A stretch of DNA of 64,000 nt from Diplonema papillatum (GCA_030068145.1 JAPJBO010000084.1:248001-312000), one strand, 5' to 3'. Positions 31,798-41,545 are shown, numbered from the stretch's first letter. Notes: generated by a model from the letters alone, not told the origin. Made by a program: numbers and translations.

Positions 31798-31993
31798 GAA
31801 ATGCTTGAGGAGGCTGCCAGTTGCGAGATCTCGAAAAGGAGACAAACGTGCTGGCTGCCAGTTGCGAGATCTCGAAAAGGAGACAAACGTGCTGTAGCCC
31901 AACACGAAACACCGGTAAATCTGGGTTCAGGGGCGGTCGTAAGCGTTCGACATAACCGACCTCACTACACAAGGCAGACCCTCGAGTACTTTT
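31798..31993 (+). mobile_element. Element A, copy 5, directly after element B
   Basis: GAAATGCTTGAGGAGGCTGC to CCTCGAGTACTTTT. It contains an internal tandem duplication of GCTGCCAGTTGCGAGATCTC + GAAAAGGAGACAAACGT. Confidence 0.85.
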
Positions 31994-32087
31994 GACAAGG
32001 CGTGACGTGTGTTGTTATTGTAGGAACTAAAATCAGCAGTTGGACGGCGTACTGTGTGTCACCTTCTGAAGCAGGTACGTACAACCG

Positions 32088-32676
32088 CTGTGCCTGCTTC
32101 TTGCTTTACCGGGGCTGTGCCTGCTTCTTGGGCTGTGCCTGCTTCTTGCTTTACCGGGGCTGTGCCTGCTTCTTGGGCTGTGCCTGCTTCTTGCTTTACC
32201 GGGGCTGTGCCTGCTTCTTGGGCTGTGCCTGCTTCTTGGGCTGTGCCTGCTTCTTGCTTTACCGGGGCTGTGCCTGCTTCTTGCTTTACCGGGGCTGTGC
32301 CTGCTTCTTGGGCTGTGCCTGCTTCTTGCTTTACCGGGGCTGTGCCTGCTTCTTGGGCTGTGCCTGCTTCTTGCTTTACCGGGGCTGTGCCTGCTTCTTG
32401 GGCTGTGCCTGCTTCTTGCTTTACCGGGGCTGTGCCTGCTTCTTGGGCTGTGCCTGCTTCTTGCTTTACCGGGGCTGTGCCTGCTTCTTGGGCTGTGCCT
32501 GCTTCTTGCTTTACCGGGGCTGTGCCTGCTTCTTGGGCTGTGCCTGCTTCTTGCTTTACCGGGGCTGTGCCTGCTTCTTGGGCTGTGCCTGCTTCTTGGG
32601 CTGTGCCTGCTTCTTGCTTTACCGGGGCTGTGCCTGCTTCTTGCTTTACCGGGGCTGTGCCTGCTTCTTGCCAGGT
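32088..32676 (+). repeat. Composite minisatellite of 27-bp and 18-bp units
   Basis: Unit a is GCTGTGCCTGCTTCTTGCTT + TACCGGG (27 bp); unit b is GCTGTGCCTGCTTCTTGG (18 bp). Reading the plus strand the order is a b a b a b b a a, then alternating b a, then b b a a at the end: 13 a and 12 b plus a partial unit. Because both units are multiples of nine, four frames stay open for about 200 codons (for example EAGTAPVKQ/EAGTAQ on the minus strand). There are no splice or start signals favouring any frame, so I treat it as non-coding. Confidence 0.95.
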
Positions 32677-32689
32677 TTGTGCCCAAACC

Positions 32690-32860
32690 GTACCGGGTTT
32701 AGTGTTATGTTGCATATACTTTGCTGCGACGTGTTTTTTGTGTCTAACAAATGCAATTTGTCAAGAACAAATTCCGATCGATGGCAGCGTACTATCCTCA
32801 CTCCCCGTTAGATGAACAAAACAGAGTTGAAGGAAGTGCGGCACAAACAAACGTTCGGTC
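32690..32860 (+). repeat. Dispersed repeat S, copy 1 (partner 35420-35560)
   Basis: GTTTTTTGTGTCTAACAAAT, then CCGATCGATGGCAGCGTACT and ATCCTCACTCCCCGTTAGA. Matches 35430-35540; the head (GTGTCGAACAAATGCAATTTGG) recurs at the very end of the window (63978-64000). Confidence 0.85.
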
Positions 32861-33584
32861 CATTGAGCCAAAACGAGTTTTCCAACTTATATCCCCCCAG
32901 GAAAGTTACTCGGTAAAAATAGTCAAAGACACCGGCCAAATGCCATGTCGTCTCGAATCTAAAACAGTGTATCTCCACCCCCCCGCCCCCACGGGAGTAA
33001 TTGAGTTGAATCGCAGTCGACGATCGTGGCAAAGCCACCACAATCACTTGCTTAGCCTTGCTTGCCAACCTTCGATTTTGCATCCAAGGGCGCCAGTAGG
33101 AAGATGACTTATTTTTTGCAAAACTAAGAACAAGAATCCGCACGTCTTCTTCGACCACATCATCTTTTTTTGAAGAAGAGAAAGACAAAGTTTGGAAGGG
33201 CTTTTTTTCAAGATCTCCAAGACCTACGGCGGTCGAGATGAATGACCGCGCCCCAGTTTCCCAGGGATTATCCTGCATCCATAGAAAAATATTTCTTCAC
33301 CAAAAAAAATTTTTTTTTTCCTCGAAACACGGCCGGTTAAATAATGTATTTTTGTCGTATAAGTCGCTAATCTGAGAAGATTAATATTAACCGACTAATG
33401 ATATACTGTGAAACAGGGCCTCTCGCTCCTCACAACCGCTCACGCTCTACACATTTTTGCATTTTGTGGTTGCAAGGCCAGTGACACGGAGGCTACAGGT
33501 GGGGAAAAAGTGGCGAAGCAAACACGCCCACGGAGGTCGCGTACCAGGCTTTCAGGTCATTAAAAAAACCTCGCTCAACGTGGA
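32861..33584. other. Intergenic DNA; weak coding-like minus ORF
   Basis: A minus-strand ORF (33278-32808) has ordinary amino-acid composition but runs into repeat S and lacks splice edges. 33450-33580 is shared with 9035-9175 (CAGTGACACGGAGGCTA...). No confident gene. Confidence 0.4.
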
Positions 33585-33878
33585 GAGAGAAAAAAAGAGA
33601 AAAAGGCCGCTCCTGGTCCAGGAACGTGACTGTCAAGCACAGCTTGCAAAGCTTGAGTCGGAGGCAGCACAGTGCCACAACCCCGTCCGCTCTGCCCTGC
33701 GGCTGACCGTCTCGACGAGCTTGTGTTCAGCGCGAGCGCCAAGCCCCAAGGTGCGCCAAGCCTTGATGCTTTAGTTTGGGAAATCGGTAGCCACTTGACC
33801 CGTAGGCCCGTGGCTCTGCAGTACCGCCGAACACGTGAAGCTTGGCTCCCGTGTAGCAGGCTTTCCCTGGTACCTAAA
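33585..33878 (+). mobile_element. Element C (SINE-like), copy 3, with 11-bp target-site duplication
   Basis: Flanked by CTCAACGTGGA at 33574-33584 and 33879-33889. Begins GAGAGAAAAAAAGAGAAAAA, ends CCCTGGTACCTAAA. It is inserted in a repeat (CCTCGCTCAACGTGG) also found, without the element, at about 9165. Confidence 0.9.
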
Positions 33879-34009
33879 CTCAACGTGGAAAACCTCGCTC
33901 AACGTGGAAAAAAAGTCTTTCCGGCCATGCTACAGACTTTTTAACCAGGATTTTCCCGAATTTCCTGCCAGGGATTAGCATAATCCCTGGCAGTTTCAAG
34001 GAAAATAAA

Positions 34010-34340
34010 CACACAAAAAGGAGGGCCTACCGTAAGTAAGGTATGTGGACAATGGCCGAAACCACCAATGACCAACAACTAAGGTGCCCACCGATCCTCT
34101 TACCTCGGGTAACCACCACTTTTAGGTCACCCGGAGACTTTAAAACCCCGGAGTTTCAAGCGAACTTTCACTCTAAAAATCATCTTGGTGTCAGTCGCAA
34201 CACTTACAAACATGGCTAGCCGTAGTAAAAGTGTATAAGCATACCTACTACCCTCATACCACCCGCCTCACAGCCTCAATGGTCAACCGGAGACCCTAAA
34301 ACACAACCTCTAAACCACAATAAACGCTAAAAAATCAGCT
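34010..34340 (+). repeat. Families D and E
   Basis: 34020-34180 matches 7755-7920 (GGAGGGCCTACCGTAAGTA ... GGTCACCCGGAGACTTTAAA). 34185-34335 matches 42465-42612 (TTGGTGTCGGTCGCAACACT ... ATAAACGCTAAAAAA). Confidence 0.8.
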
Positions 34341-34780
34341 TTTCGCCGACTCCTGCCTTCAGGCTCGGCTCGTGTTGAAGATATTGAACCGCACCACGAA
34401 TTCTTCTTTTTTAGAATCTACCAAGATCTCACCACTCAAAGATCTTGTCAAACGAGGGAACGAACTCCAAAACAGAAAACGGAAAGCAATCAAGTCGAGA
34501 AAGACCCACCCTCCCCCAAATGCAAACACGAAAGTACGAACGAGAAGAATAGAAAGAATAACACAGCGGGAAATCCGCTGTTCCGTTTGGGAACCGGCTC
34601 GGTATTTTACCGAAGCCTGGCTCAATCGGCCATCCAGCAACAAAACTCCTCCCCCCCCCCTATCCCATCCAAGCACGTTCTTGCAATCCCCCCTATCCCA
34701 CCCCTATCGGGCGGGCGCCCTGCGTTTCTTGAGTTAACAAAGCATTGTTGGTACTAAAAATTACTAGTTGGCAGCGTACT

Positions 34781-35057
34781 CAGGGCTTACGCTCCGTTTT
34801 CGGTCTCAGAGAAAATACGTGTGGTCCACATGTGTGCGCTTAAGGTGTGCGACGGCAAAAAGAAATTAGCGTCGCTAGGTAGCTAGTGGACTTGGCGACA
34901 CCTGGCTGTGCGGCCTTGACCACTAGTGGGCCTAGACTCCCCTGCATGTGGACCAATAAATCAAAATCCACATGTGGTACCTGTGGATCCACACGAGGGG
35001 GAACAAAATCCAAAAAAAATTAACGTGTGACGTTCCACACGTGGAGCGTAAGCCCTG
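34781..35057 (+). mobile_element. hAT-type MITE, complete, with 8-bp target-site duplication
   Basis: Perfect 15-bp terminal inverted repeats, CAGGGCTTACGCTCC and GGAGCGTAAGCCCTG, flanked on both sides by AGCGTACT (34773-34780, 35058-35065). Eight-base duplications and CAGGG termini are hallmarks of hAT transposons. 277 bp with no ORF, so non-autonomous. The flanking repeat exists without the element at 32030-32075 (AGTTGGACGGCGTACTGTGT). Confidence 0.93.
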
Positions 35058-35149
35058 AGCGTACTACATGAAACTTTACCGAAGCAGGTGAGTTCCGCTA
35101 GTGCGCACAACAAAAGAAAGCGCCATACTAATTTTTTTTAAGCTGATTG

Positions 35150-35360
35150 TTTAGACAGGGGTCTTGTCCCCTGGACGGATCTGGCGGCATGGGTCCTGGC
35201 TGTTACGAGCTACGAACAGCTGGCACAGCTGTCCCGTCTGCAGACACTCAGGTTCCAGCCCGATGATCCGTCTTCCCTGTCCGTGGCTTAAAAGACCGAA
35301 ACGCGGTGCCCATAAGACCGGCTGAACATAGTCACTCCAAGCACGTTCTTGCATTCCCAC
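35150..35360 (-). repeat. Family F copy
   Basis: TACGAACAGCTGGCACAGCT, GTCTGCAGACACTCAGGTTC, AGACCGAAACGCGGTGCCC and TCCAAGCACGTTCTTGCA. Confidence 0.65.
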
Positions 35361-35603
35361 TCTCTCACTCAATACTTACCTTTACGACCCCATGGCATCA
35401 CGGCTCCTGAGCTCGAAATGTGCAGACAATGTTTTGTGTCTCACAAATGCAGTTTGTAAAGTTGTCAAGAACAAAAACCGATCGATGGCAGCGTACTATC
35501 CTCACTCCCGTTAGACGAACAAAAAACTACAGGTTTGAAGGAAGTGTGCACAAACAAAGGAGACGCCAGATCCATTTTTTTTACATAAGCGCCAGCTTGA
35601 AAG

Positions 35604-35785
35604 GAAATGCTCGACGATGCTGCCCGACAAAGAACAGAAGGGATCCCAAGTGCTGTAACTACCGAACCACGTGTTGAACGGACGTGAGGTCAAGCAGGTC
35701 TACCCCTGCACGACAAATCACACAAACACAACATGTCAAAGACCTGAGTGAGAAAACAACATACGGTGGTGTAAGCGAAGAACAA
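35604..35785 (+). mobile_element. Element B, copy 3 (right end absent)
   Basis: GAAATGCTCGACGATGCTGC, ACCACGTGTTGAACGGACGT, ACAACATACGGTGGTGTAAG. Confidence 0.8.
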
Positions 35786-36391
35786 ATCATGATGAACCGC
35801 TCGCGAGTGACACGTCCATTGCTGCAAAGAAGACATCACGCGACACACTGGGCCAAACTCACCTAGGACCTGATAAAGCGCGCCAAGTTGGAATCGTCTG
35901 AGCACACTACTCATTCCCACTCGTCCAAGAAAGGGGTAAAGCAAAAGTTGACAAAGCGCAGGCTCCCTTTTTTTTACCCCCTCCCCCGTTCGAATCCCTT
36001 CACATGCACACAAGCACATACCCGCACGCCCTCCTTTTCTCCTTTTTTCTCCCTTCCACTTTTTAGATCGTGAACGGCGAAGTCAGATTCTTTGTTCCTT
36101 TCCCACGCTCTTCCTCCTTTTCTCCTTTCGCTTGATTACTTTCCTTCTTTTTCTCGCCTCTAGGCAAACACCCGTTTTCACATTTCTTTGTTGGTGGAAC
36201 CATGAAACAAAAGCCAAGGTGGCCGCCGGTTGCGAATTGCGAACAGGAGGAATCGTGTGAGACCCCACACAGCAAACACGTAAATCTGGTTTACCAACCC
36301 TTCCCCGTGTAATTGAGACAGCAGAAAACGCTTGTACACTTTTGGGGCTGAGGGCGGGGTGTCTCAATTCCACGCGTTTAGGTAGACGGAC
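35786..36391. other. Intergenic DNA with diverged element A scrap
   Basis: 36160-36300 vaguely follows element A (GGTTGCGAATTGCGAACAGG, GCAAACACGTAAATCTGG). GTGTAATTGAGACA (36308) and TGTCTCAATTCCAC (36359) are inverted, as are the ends near 37045 and 37080. Confidence 0.45.
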
Positions 36392-36604
36392 ATGTACCAA
36401 TGGGAGCACCACTGGATTGACACACTGCACGAAATGGGGTCCTGGCTCGCTTTTTTTTTTTTTTTTTTTTTTTGTAACCCGGAAAAAATGCTTTGCGCAC
36501 GACCCCCGTGGACTAAGCGGAGAGTGTGGGACTACGTTCGTGGAGCTATGGTGGCCGAACGCTACCCACTAAAACAACCGGGGGCCCTTAGAGACTGCTG
36601 CTGA
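36392..36604 (+). CDS. Coding-like ORF interrupted by a T run
   Basis: Reads MYQWEHHWIDTLHEMGSWLA, then seven Phe from a T run of about 23 (36451-36473), then KMLCARPPWTKRRVWDYVRG, AMVAERYPLKQPGALRDCC and TGA. Both sides look like real protein; the T run could be an insertion into an exon or part of a short intron (CTGGCTCGC + T run also occurs at 36753). Not recognised. Confidence 0.3.
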   Translation: MYQWEHHWIDTLHEMGSWLAFFFFFFFCNPEKMLCARPPWTKRRVWDYVRGAMVAERYPLKQPGALRDCC

Positions 36605-36853
36605 GGAGGCCATCCCCCGTGACTCCCCCGGAGGGGGGCTTGTCAGGCCGAGTCACGACAGCATCAGGGAGAGTGAGGTCAACCATCTCTCCCTGCTCCG
36701 CTCCTGCTCCTGGGTTTGTTTGTTTGTTTTTGCTACCGCTGATCTGATTCGTCCTGGCTCGCTTTTTTTTTTGAAGTATAGAGCTCACTAGGACAACAAA
36801 CGGAGGCTGGGCCTTAGCCTTTTGAGAGGGAAACATCGGGAACATGAATGTAC

Positions 36854-37000
36854 CTGGCCATCCTTTAGCTCCGTTAGGTCGGGAGGAGGAACGGTTTCCG
36901 GGGTGCCTTGTTGTCGGCTCCGGTTAGAAGTCCGGTTGGGGAGCTTCTTTCTGGCTCGTGCCGAGGCCCGAATTTTGAGGGGAAGTTCAGGGTGGGAATG
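36854..37000 (-). CDS. Orphan phase-0 exon, basic/Pro-rich
   Basis: Bounded by CTGCTCCAG|CATTCC (acceptor) and GGCCAG|GTACAT (donor), exactly 49 codons: HSHPELPLKIRASARARKKL, PNRTSNRSRQQGTPETVPPP, DLTELKDGQ. The length, the phase and the absence of stops all agree with the phase-0 rule of the confident genes. No domain recognised. Confidence 0.35.
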
Positions 37001-37157
37001 CTGGAGCAGTTGTCGTTTTGTTAGGTACAGGTGTCGCACTTGAAATTGGGACACTTGTGGAAAAATTACGATAGTAGGTGTCCCAATTACACGGGGGGGG
37101 GTAGTGCAAAAAATATAGGGGGTGATCGCAAGCGTTCAACTATAGGAGGACACATAC

Positions 37158-37370
37158 CATGCAGGGTCAAAACCTTGTGTTTTTTTGGAAATGGCCAAAT
37201 TTTTTTTTCCGGAAAAAAATTGGGGTTTTTGAATTTCAAAATTTTGGAACAAAACTCTACAGTAATTTTTGAGGAAGTTGAGCAAATCTTTTTTTTTCCA
37301 AAAATTTTTTTTGGGGGCCATCGGCCCCGCGGGAGCGTTTTAAAAAGACACAAGGTTTTGACCCTGCATG
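37158..37370. mobile_element. Element T: 213-bp inverted-repeat element
   Basis: CATGCAGGGTCAAAACCTTG (then TGT) at the left and its exact reverse complement at the right (23 bp perfect; continues through T/A runs). The interior is A/T-rich with no ORF. No clear flanking duplication. A related left end lies at 38867-38886. Confidence 0.85.
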
Positions 37371-37484
37371 CTACACCATTTTTGGTGGTTTGACTGGGCG
37401 TCTTGCGTCGGCGCGGCTCGCTATTGCAAGAGTCGGCAAAACGGCACGTGTCTTTATCGCAACCCAACTATTCTCGTATGCACT

Positions 37485-37655
37485 AGCCTGCGGTTCCCGT
37501 CCCCCGTATGCTTGTGCGTGGCACTTCTTGGGCCAAACAGTGGTCAACATGGTCGCCCATGGGCAAGCCAGGGGTCCACCAGTGGTCGAACCCAAAATAC
37601 TAGTGTCAATTTCGATCACACTCTACAACGCTCGACTACACTCTACTACACGAGC
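37485..37655 (+). repeat. Family H, copy 2
   Basis: Near-identical to 12220-12370, ending in CTCTACAACGCTCGACTACA units. Confidence 0.85.
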
Positions 37656-37977
37656 GACCCCGATAGGTCGTGAGTTGAAACCGGTAATAATCGAAGTAGC
37701 CGCTCCATTTCGTTGGACGTATTGCAACACCCCGGTACCCACCCCCTCGCACTCGTCTCGACAGTTTTTAGCGACGCGCCTCCAGTTCTGCAGCGCACGA
37801 TCTCCGCAACTCGCAACGGGTGCTGCCCTCCTAGTGTTTGTTTGTCCGCCAAAAAAACAGATGCCGCGGGATACGATTTGACGCACAACAACGCATTAGA
37901 GCGGTGGCCAGGTGATGCGTGTTTCCATGAAGAAGACCCTGGCCTATCTCTTCTGTTTAGAGTTAAAAGCTAGCAAT

Positions 37978-38030
37978 ACACACACCCGCACACACACACA
38001 CACACACACACACACTCTCTCTCTCTCTCC
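37978..38030 (+). repeat. (CA)n(CT)n microsatellite
   Basis: ACACACACAC followed by CTCTCTCTCT; short compound dinucleotide repeat. Confidence 0.9.
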
Positions 38031-38506
38031 TTGCCTTCAACCTTTCAACACCCACAAACACAGACACACTCACTCACGCTCACTCTCTTTCTCTCCGTTT
38101 TTAACCCTTTTTTACCGCCAGACTTCTTTTCCGGTTCTATACCCTTTCATGTTGGTTCCCCGGCGTTTCCTTTTGATGGCCACCGCGACCACGCAAGCAC
38201 CCCACCGAGTATCGAGCACACAATGCCGGAGTTTAGAGACGGAAGAAGAATTGTGTCACACGACGCGTTCGAACGAGACTGAACCGGTCCGTGTGGATCA
38301 GGAGAAACCCGGATGTGGATTGGAAAAAAACGACGAATCTTCCAGAGTCTCTCGATGTTGGTCAATTTGAATGGAATGGAAGGAATTGTTGAATCATCAC
38401 ATTTTAACCACTTAAGGATGGAGGGGGCAGGGTTAATTTGGGAAAGGGGTGGCTCCATGGCGAATCTCAGGTATCCGTTGGAGCTCGGAGCAGGATTTCT
38501 GCCCAG

Positions 38507-38880
38507 GTGAAGGACGCATTTCAAAGATTTGTGTCGGATCTTTCCGATACAGCAAACAGCGACCACTTTCGACGATTATTTGGCCTCTCGCCGGCGAACG
38601 TGACACCCGCGAACTTTCGTGAGTTAACTACCACTACAGTGGTAGTTCGTCCGGAAGTGGTTAAGGGAGGGGCTCACGCACTCAAAGTTCGACTTATACG
38701 CGCACGCCAGTCACAACAATTCCGCCACAACAGCCACAACAACCCCAACGTCAGAACGGTCCCTACGTCATTCGGAACAATCCCTAATAGCTGTCCCAAC
38801 GGCAACGAACTGTGCAGGCGCCGTATTACAACTGGGCATCGCGACCCGGCGAAACTCCGGTGCTTTATCATGCAGGGTCA
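38507..38880 (+). pseudogene. Decayed coding sequence
   Basis: 38508-38650 reads VKDAFQRFVSDLSDTANSDH then FRRLFGLSPANVTPANFREL in one frame after TTTCTGCCCAG. 38705-38875 in another frame reads PPQQPQQPQRQNGPYVIRNN, then P with TAA TAG, then SQRQRTVQAPYYNWASRPGE and TPVLYHA. The adjacent TAA TAG sit where Gln-Gln (CAA CAG) would fit a Gln-rich protein, suggesting C-to-T decay. The element-J sequence GGGGCTCACGCACTCAAAG separates the two parts. Original function unknown. Confidence 0.35.
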
Positions 38881-39501
38881 AAACCTAGTCAAAATCGGAA
38901 GACGAGTCGCTTCGCGCTCTCTTATCTCTCTGGCCGCACCTTACCAATCCTTCGGGGAGGGAGGGTCCCGCCGGAGATCGGCGCGTCAAGTTAGAATCCT
39001 TACGTTTCTGAGCGAACTCCTCGTATCCACTCGCCAGCAGCGATGTTTGGAAGGGGTAAGGTAAAAACCGACAAACGCAGGCCTCGCCGCTTGCACCCTT
39101 TTTTTTTTTTTTTTTTTTTTTTTTTATAGAAAGTATACCAACAGGGTATTAGCGTGACCCTCAAAATCGTGTACAACCTGAAAATAATGTGAGGGACAGC
39201 CATTTTCTGGTGGGAAAGCTATATATGGGCAGTTTTTGTCTCGAAGAGATGTAAACAGGGGTTCGGCTAGAAGCTCTTCAGAAAAAGCGCAGTTTGCGCG
39301 GAAGAAAAGCCTCTGCTCGCTGTTGCACCGTGGTGCAGTGGGTTGGACCCCCGACCGACTGCACCAGGGTGCTTCACCGAGGACCCCCGTGTTTCAGATC
39401 GCGTCTTCCCCGTCTTGTATAAGAACGGGTTTGGCTTATTATTGTTGGCTCAGGCCCCGCGCAGCTGCAATTTTTTTTTTGTATAAGCACCTGCTTTGTA
39501 G

Positions 39502-39625
39502 GAAATACTTGAGGAGGCTGCCAGTTGCAAAAGATCAAAGGAGGTAAATGTGCTGTAGCCCACACGAAACACAGGTGAATCTGGGTTCAGTGGCGGGCGT
39601 AAGCGTTCAACAAAAAACTTTTGAG
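39502..39625 (+). mobile_element. Element A, copy 6 (truncated right)
   Basis: GAAATACTTGAGGAGGCTGC to GGCGTAAGCGTTCAACAAAA; then homology ends. Confidence 0.8.
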
Positions 39626-39939
39626 AGGGGGGGTAGTTTCTGGGCCCCGCGCAGCGGCAATTCTTTTTTGGGTATGTTTCTTGGTGACGTATTTATGACT
39701 GCCCTCCTGATGATGAGACTTTAGCTAGGCCCCACCAGCAGTTGGACCATGGGGTCAGGTTTGTGCTAACCACGAATTGGGGAGTCGGGAGAACCTACAA
39801 AGCCAAAAGCAGGACCAACCCCCCCGTTCGTGAGAAGAAGCGAAGAATAAAAATTCTTCTTTTTTCCATCTACCTTTGTCAAGAGCTGCAACTCAACTAT
39901 TCCCGACAACCAATTTCTGCTTCCCTGGGGGAGACAGTT

Positions 39940-40077
39940 TGTTACAGCTAGCAACGTTTTGGCAGCGGTTCAACCAGAACGCATGTAGGTTAAACCGCAC
40001 AAACGAAAAAAACCCCTTCGACACGCACATACACACACAGCAGCACCGTCTGCTCAATCAAATCCACAACCAACGCG
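39940..40077 (+). promoter_or_regulatory. Duplicated 5' flank (leader) of the 208-aa gene family
   Basis: TTTGGCAGCGGTTCAACCAG through CACCGTCTGCTCAATCAAAT and CCACAACCAACGCG precede the ATG here and again at 40505-40652. Conservation of about 140 bases upstream shows the duplication unit included the leader and perhaps the promoter. Confidence 0.55.
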
Positions 40078-40285
40078 ATGAGCATGGAAACCGCCAAGTT
40101 GGATGTGGTGGCTCTCGAGGAACTCTCGGCGTAGAAGGTCATCGGCGACGAGCCCGGCCTCTTGCGGTACTGCGACGCGACGAAGCCGGCGGCAGTCACG
40201 GACTGGAGCGGCGTGTACCTGCAGGCGTCGGCGCCCCACGCGGAAGGCGCCGTCGGATACCGGTGGGACCAGCAGTGCTTGAGCG
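40078..40285 (+). pseudogene. Truncated upstream copy of the 208-aa gene
   Basis: Identical in sense to the first 67 codons or so of 40653-41279 (MSMETAKLDVVALEELSA...), except that TAC (Tyr-19) is TAG. After DQQ (about 40275) it breaks into unrelated repeat (GGCGCGTCAAGTTCGAGAAT, also at 38980). Non-functional. Confidence 0.85.
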
Positions 40286-40652
40286 CCTTCGGCGCGTCAA
40301 GTTCGAGAATCCGTACGTTTCTGAGTGACCTCGTCATATCCACTCGCCAAAAAAGCGAGGGTTGGAAGGAAACTCGTGTATTCCGATTCCTTTGAAATCC
40401 CCCATGGAAGGTGCCCAACAACTTCCTAGTGAGTGGTTCGTTACGCGCTCAGCATCCCCACGATGAATCGACAAAACTGACAAACGCAGGCCCTCACCGC
40501 TTGCCCTGGGGAGACAGTATTTGATACAGCTAAAAAGAACGTTTGGCAGCGGTCCAACCAGAACACATGTAGGTTAAATTGCACAAACAGCAAAAACCCT
40601 TCGACACACGCACAGCAGCACCGTCTGCTCAATCAAATCCACAACCAACGCG

Positions 40653-41279
40653 ATGAGCATGGAAACCGCCAAGTTGGATGTGGTGGCTCTCGAGGAACTC
40701 TCGGCGTACAAGGTCATCGGCGACGAGCCCGGCCTCTTGCGGTACTGCGACGCGACGAAGCCGGCGGCAGTCACGGACTGGAGCGGCGTGTACCTGCAGG
40801 CGTCGGCGCCCCACGCGGAAGGCGCCGTCGGATACCGGTGGGACCAGCAGTACGCCCGGGCCCAGCTCGTGCGGGTGCGCCTGCGGGGCGTCCGGGTAGT
40901 CGTGGCCGGTGGCGGGTTCTATGCCGACGGCTCCATCCCGGGTGCCGCGAAGGCCGCGCGGCTGCGGGTTTCCCTGCGCGAGGCTGTCGCCGGGGTGGAC
41001 GTGCCGGAAGGCGTCCCCCTGGTGGAGGGGCTCGGAGAGCAGGGGTGCTGCTTGGCCCTGCCGGAGACGGAGTTCGAGTGGGAGATCGTCGCGGCGCCCG
41101 CCTTGCTGCGGCGCGTGCTTGCCGCCGAGGAAGTGCTGAAGGAGTTCAAAAGCCGGCACGGCGCTACTTCGCACTGGAGAGACGCCAGCACAGAAGGGGA
41201 AGGGGAAGGAGTGTGGTCACCCTACGACGAGGCTAGCCGCCTCAAAGAGCCGACGCCCGCCCCATCGTGGATCCCGTGA
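40653..41279 (+). CDS. Intact intronless gene, 208-aa protein of unknown function
   Basis: ATG at 40653 (second ATG two codons later), stop TGA. MSMETAKLDVVALEELSAYK, then VIGDEPGLLRYCDATKPAAV, TDWSGVYLQASAPHAEGAVG, YRWDQQYARAQLVRVRLRGV and RVVVAGGGFYADGSIPGAAK; later PEGVPLVEGLGEQGCCLALP, then ETEFEWEIVAAPALLRRVLA, a helix, and an acidic/Pro tail. No signal peptide or membrane segment. The E-F-E-W-E stretch after a predicted strand faintly recalls the E-x-E of ADP-ribosyl-transferase folds, but I would not assign that. Very high G/C at third positions and no frameshift: the only intact member of a cluster whose other members (40078, 41437, 41636, 41821, 42225, 42676) are all broken. Confidence 0.85.
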   Translation: MSMETAKLDVVALEELSAYKVIGDEPGLLRYCDATKPAAVTDWSGVYLQASAPHAEGAVGYRWDQQYARAQLVRVRLRGVRVVVAGGGFYADGSIPGAAKAARLRVSLREAVAGVDVPEGVPLVEGLGEQGCCLALPETEFEWEIVAAPALLRRVLAAEEVLKEFKSRHGATSHWRDASTEGEGEGVWSPYDEASRLKEPTPAPSWIP

Positions 41280-41329
41280 TGTCTCACACAAACAAATCTG
41301 GCTTCTCGAAACTCGAAAACATCGGAAAA

Positions 41330-41442
41330 AAGTGGCGAGCGTAACCTTTGCCCTTCTTAGTGGCGAGCGTAACCTTTGCCCTTCTTAGTGGCGAGCGTAA
41401 CCTTTGCCCTTCTTAGTGGCGAGCGTAACCTTTGCCCTTCTT
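41330..41442 (+). repeat. 28-bp tandem repeat, four copies
   Basis: AGTGGCGAGCGTAACCTTTG + CCCTTCTT repeated, the last unit running into a gene fragment. The unit also precedes the fragments at 41610-41650, 41790-41825 and 42645-42690, so it marks the junctions of the array. Confidence 0.85.
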
Positions 41443-41545
41443 GGTGGCGAAGGCCGTGCGGCTGCGGGGCGGCCTGCGCGAAGCTGCCGCCGGGGCGGAC
41501 GTGCCGGAAGGCGTCCCCTGGTGAAGGGGCTCGGAGAGCATGGAT
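41437..41545 (+). pseudogene. Gene fragment 1 of the array
   Basis: GGCGAAGGCCGTGCGGCTGC ... GACGTGCCGGAAGGCGTCCC corresponds to codons around AKAARLRVSLREAVAGVDVP of the intact gene; a base is missing after GTCCC, then the sequence jumps to the 3' end (GGATCCCGTGATGTCTCAC). Confidence 0.75.

Noticed and set aside
32002..32815. ORFs of 217-269 codons in four frames over the 27/18-bp array
   Set aside because: Unit lengths divisible by nine keep all frames open equally; nothing selects one. Kept only as a finding.
33605..33877. Minus-strand protein frame conserved among element C copies
   Set aside because: Conservation is at DNA level including indels, copies are frame-shifted relative to one another, and target-site duplications show it is a mobile element.
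35985..36000. tRNA B-box-like GTTCGAATCCC
   Set aside because: No A box, acceptor stem or anticodon arm can be folded around it.
38031..38880. Alternative genetic code (TAA/TAG = Gln)
   Set aside because: The NDEL protein ends at TAA immediately after its ER signal, and other credible ORFs end at TAA or TAG; one decayed locus is not enough evidence.
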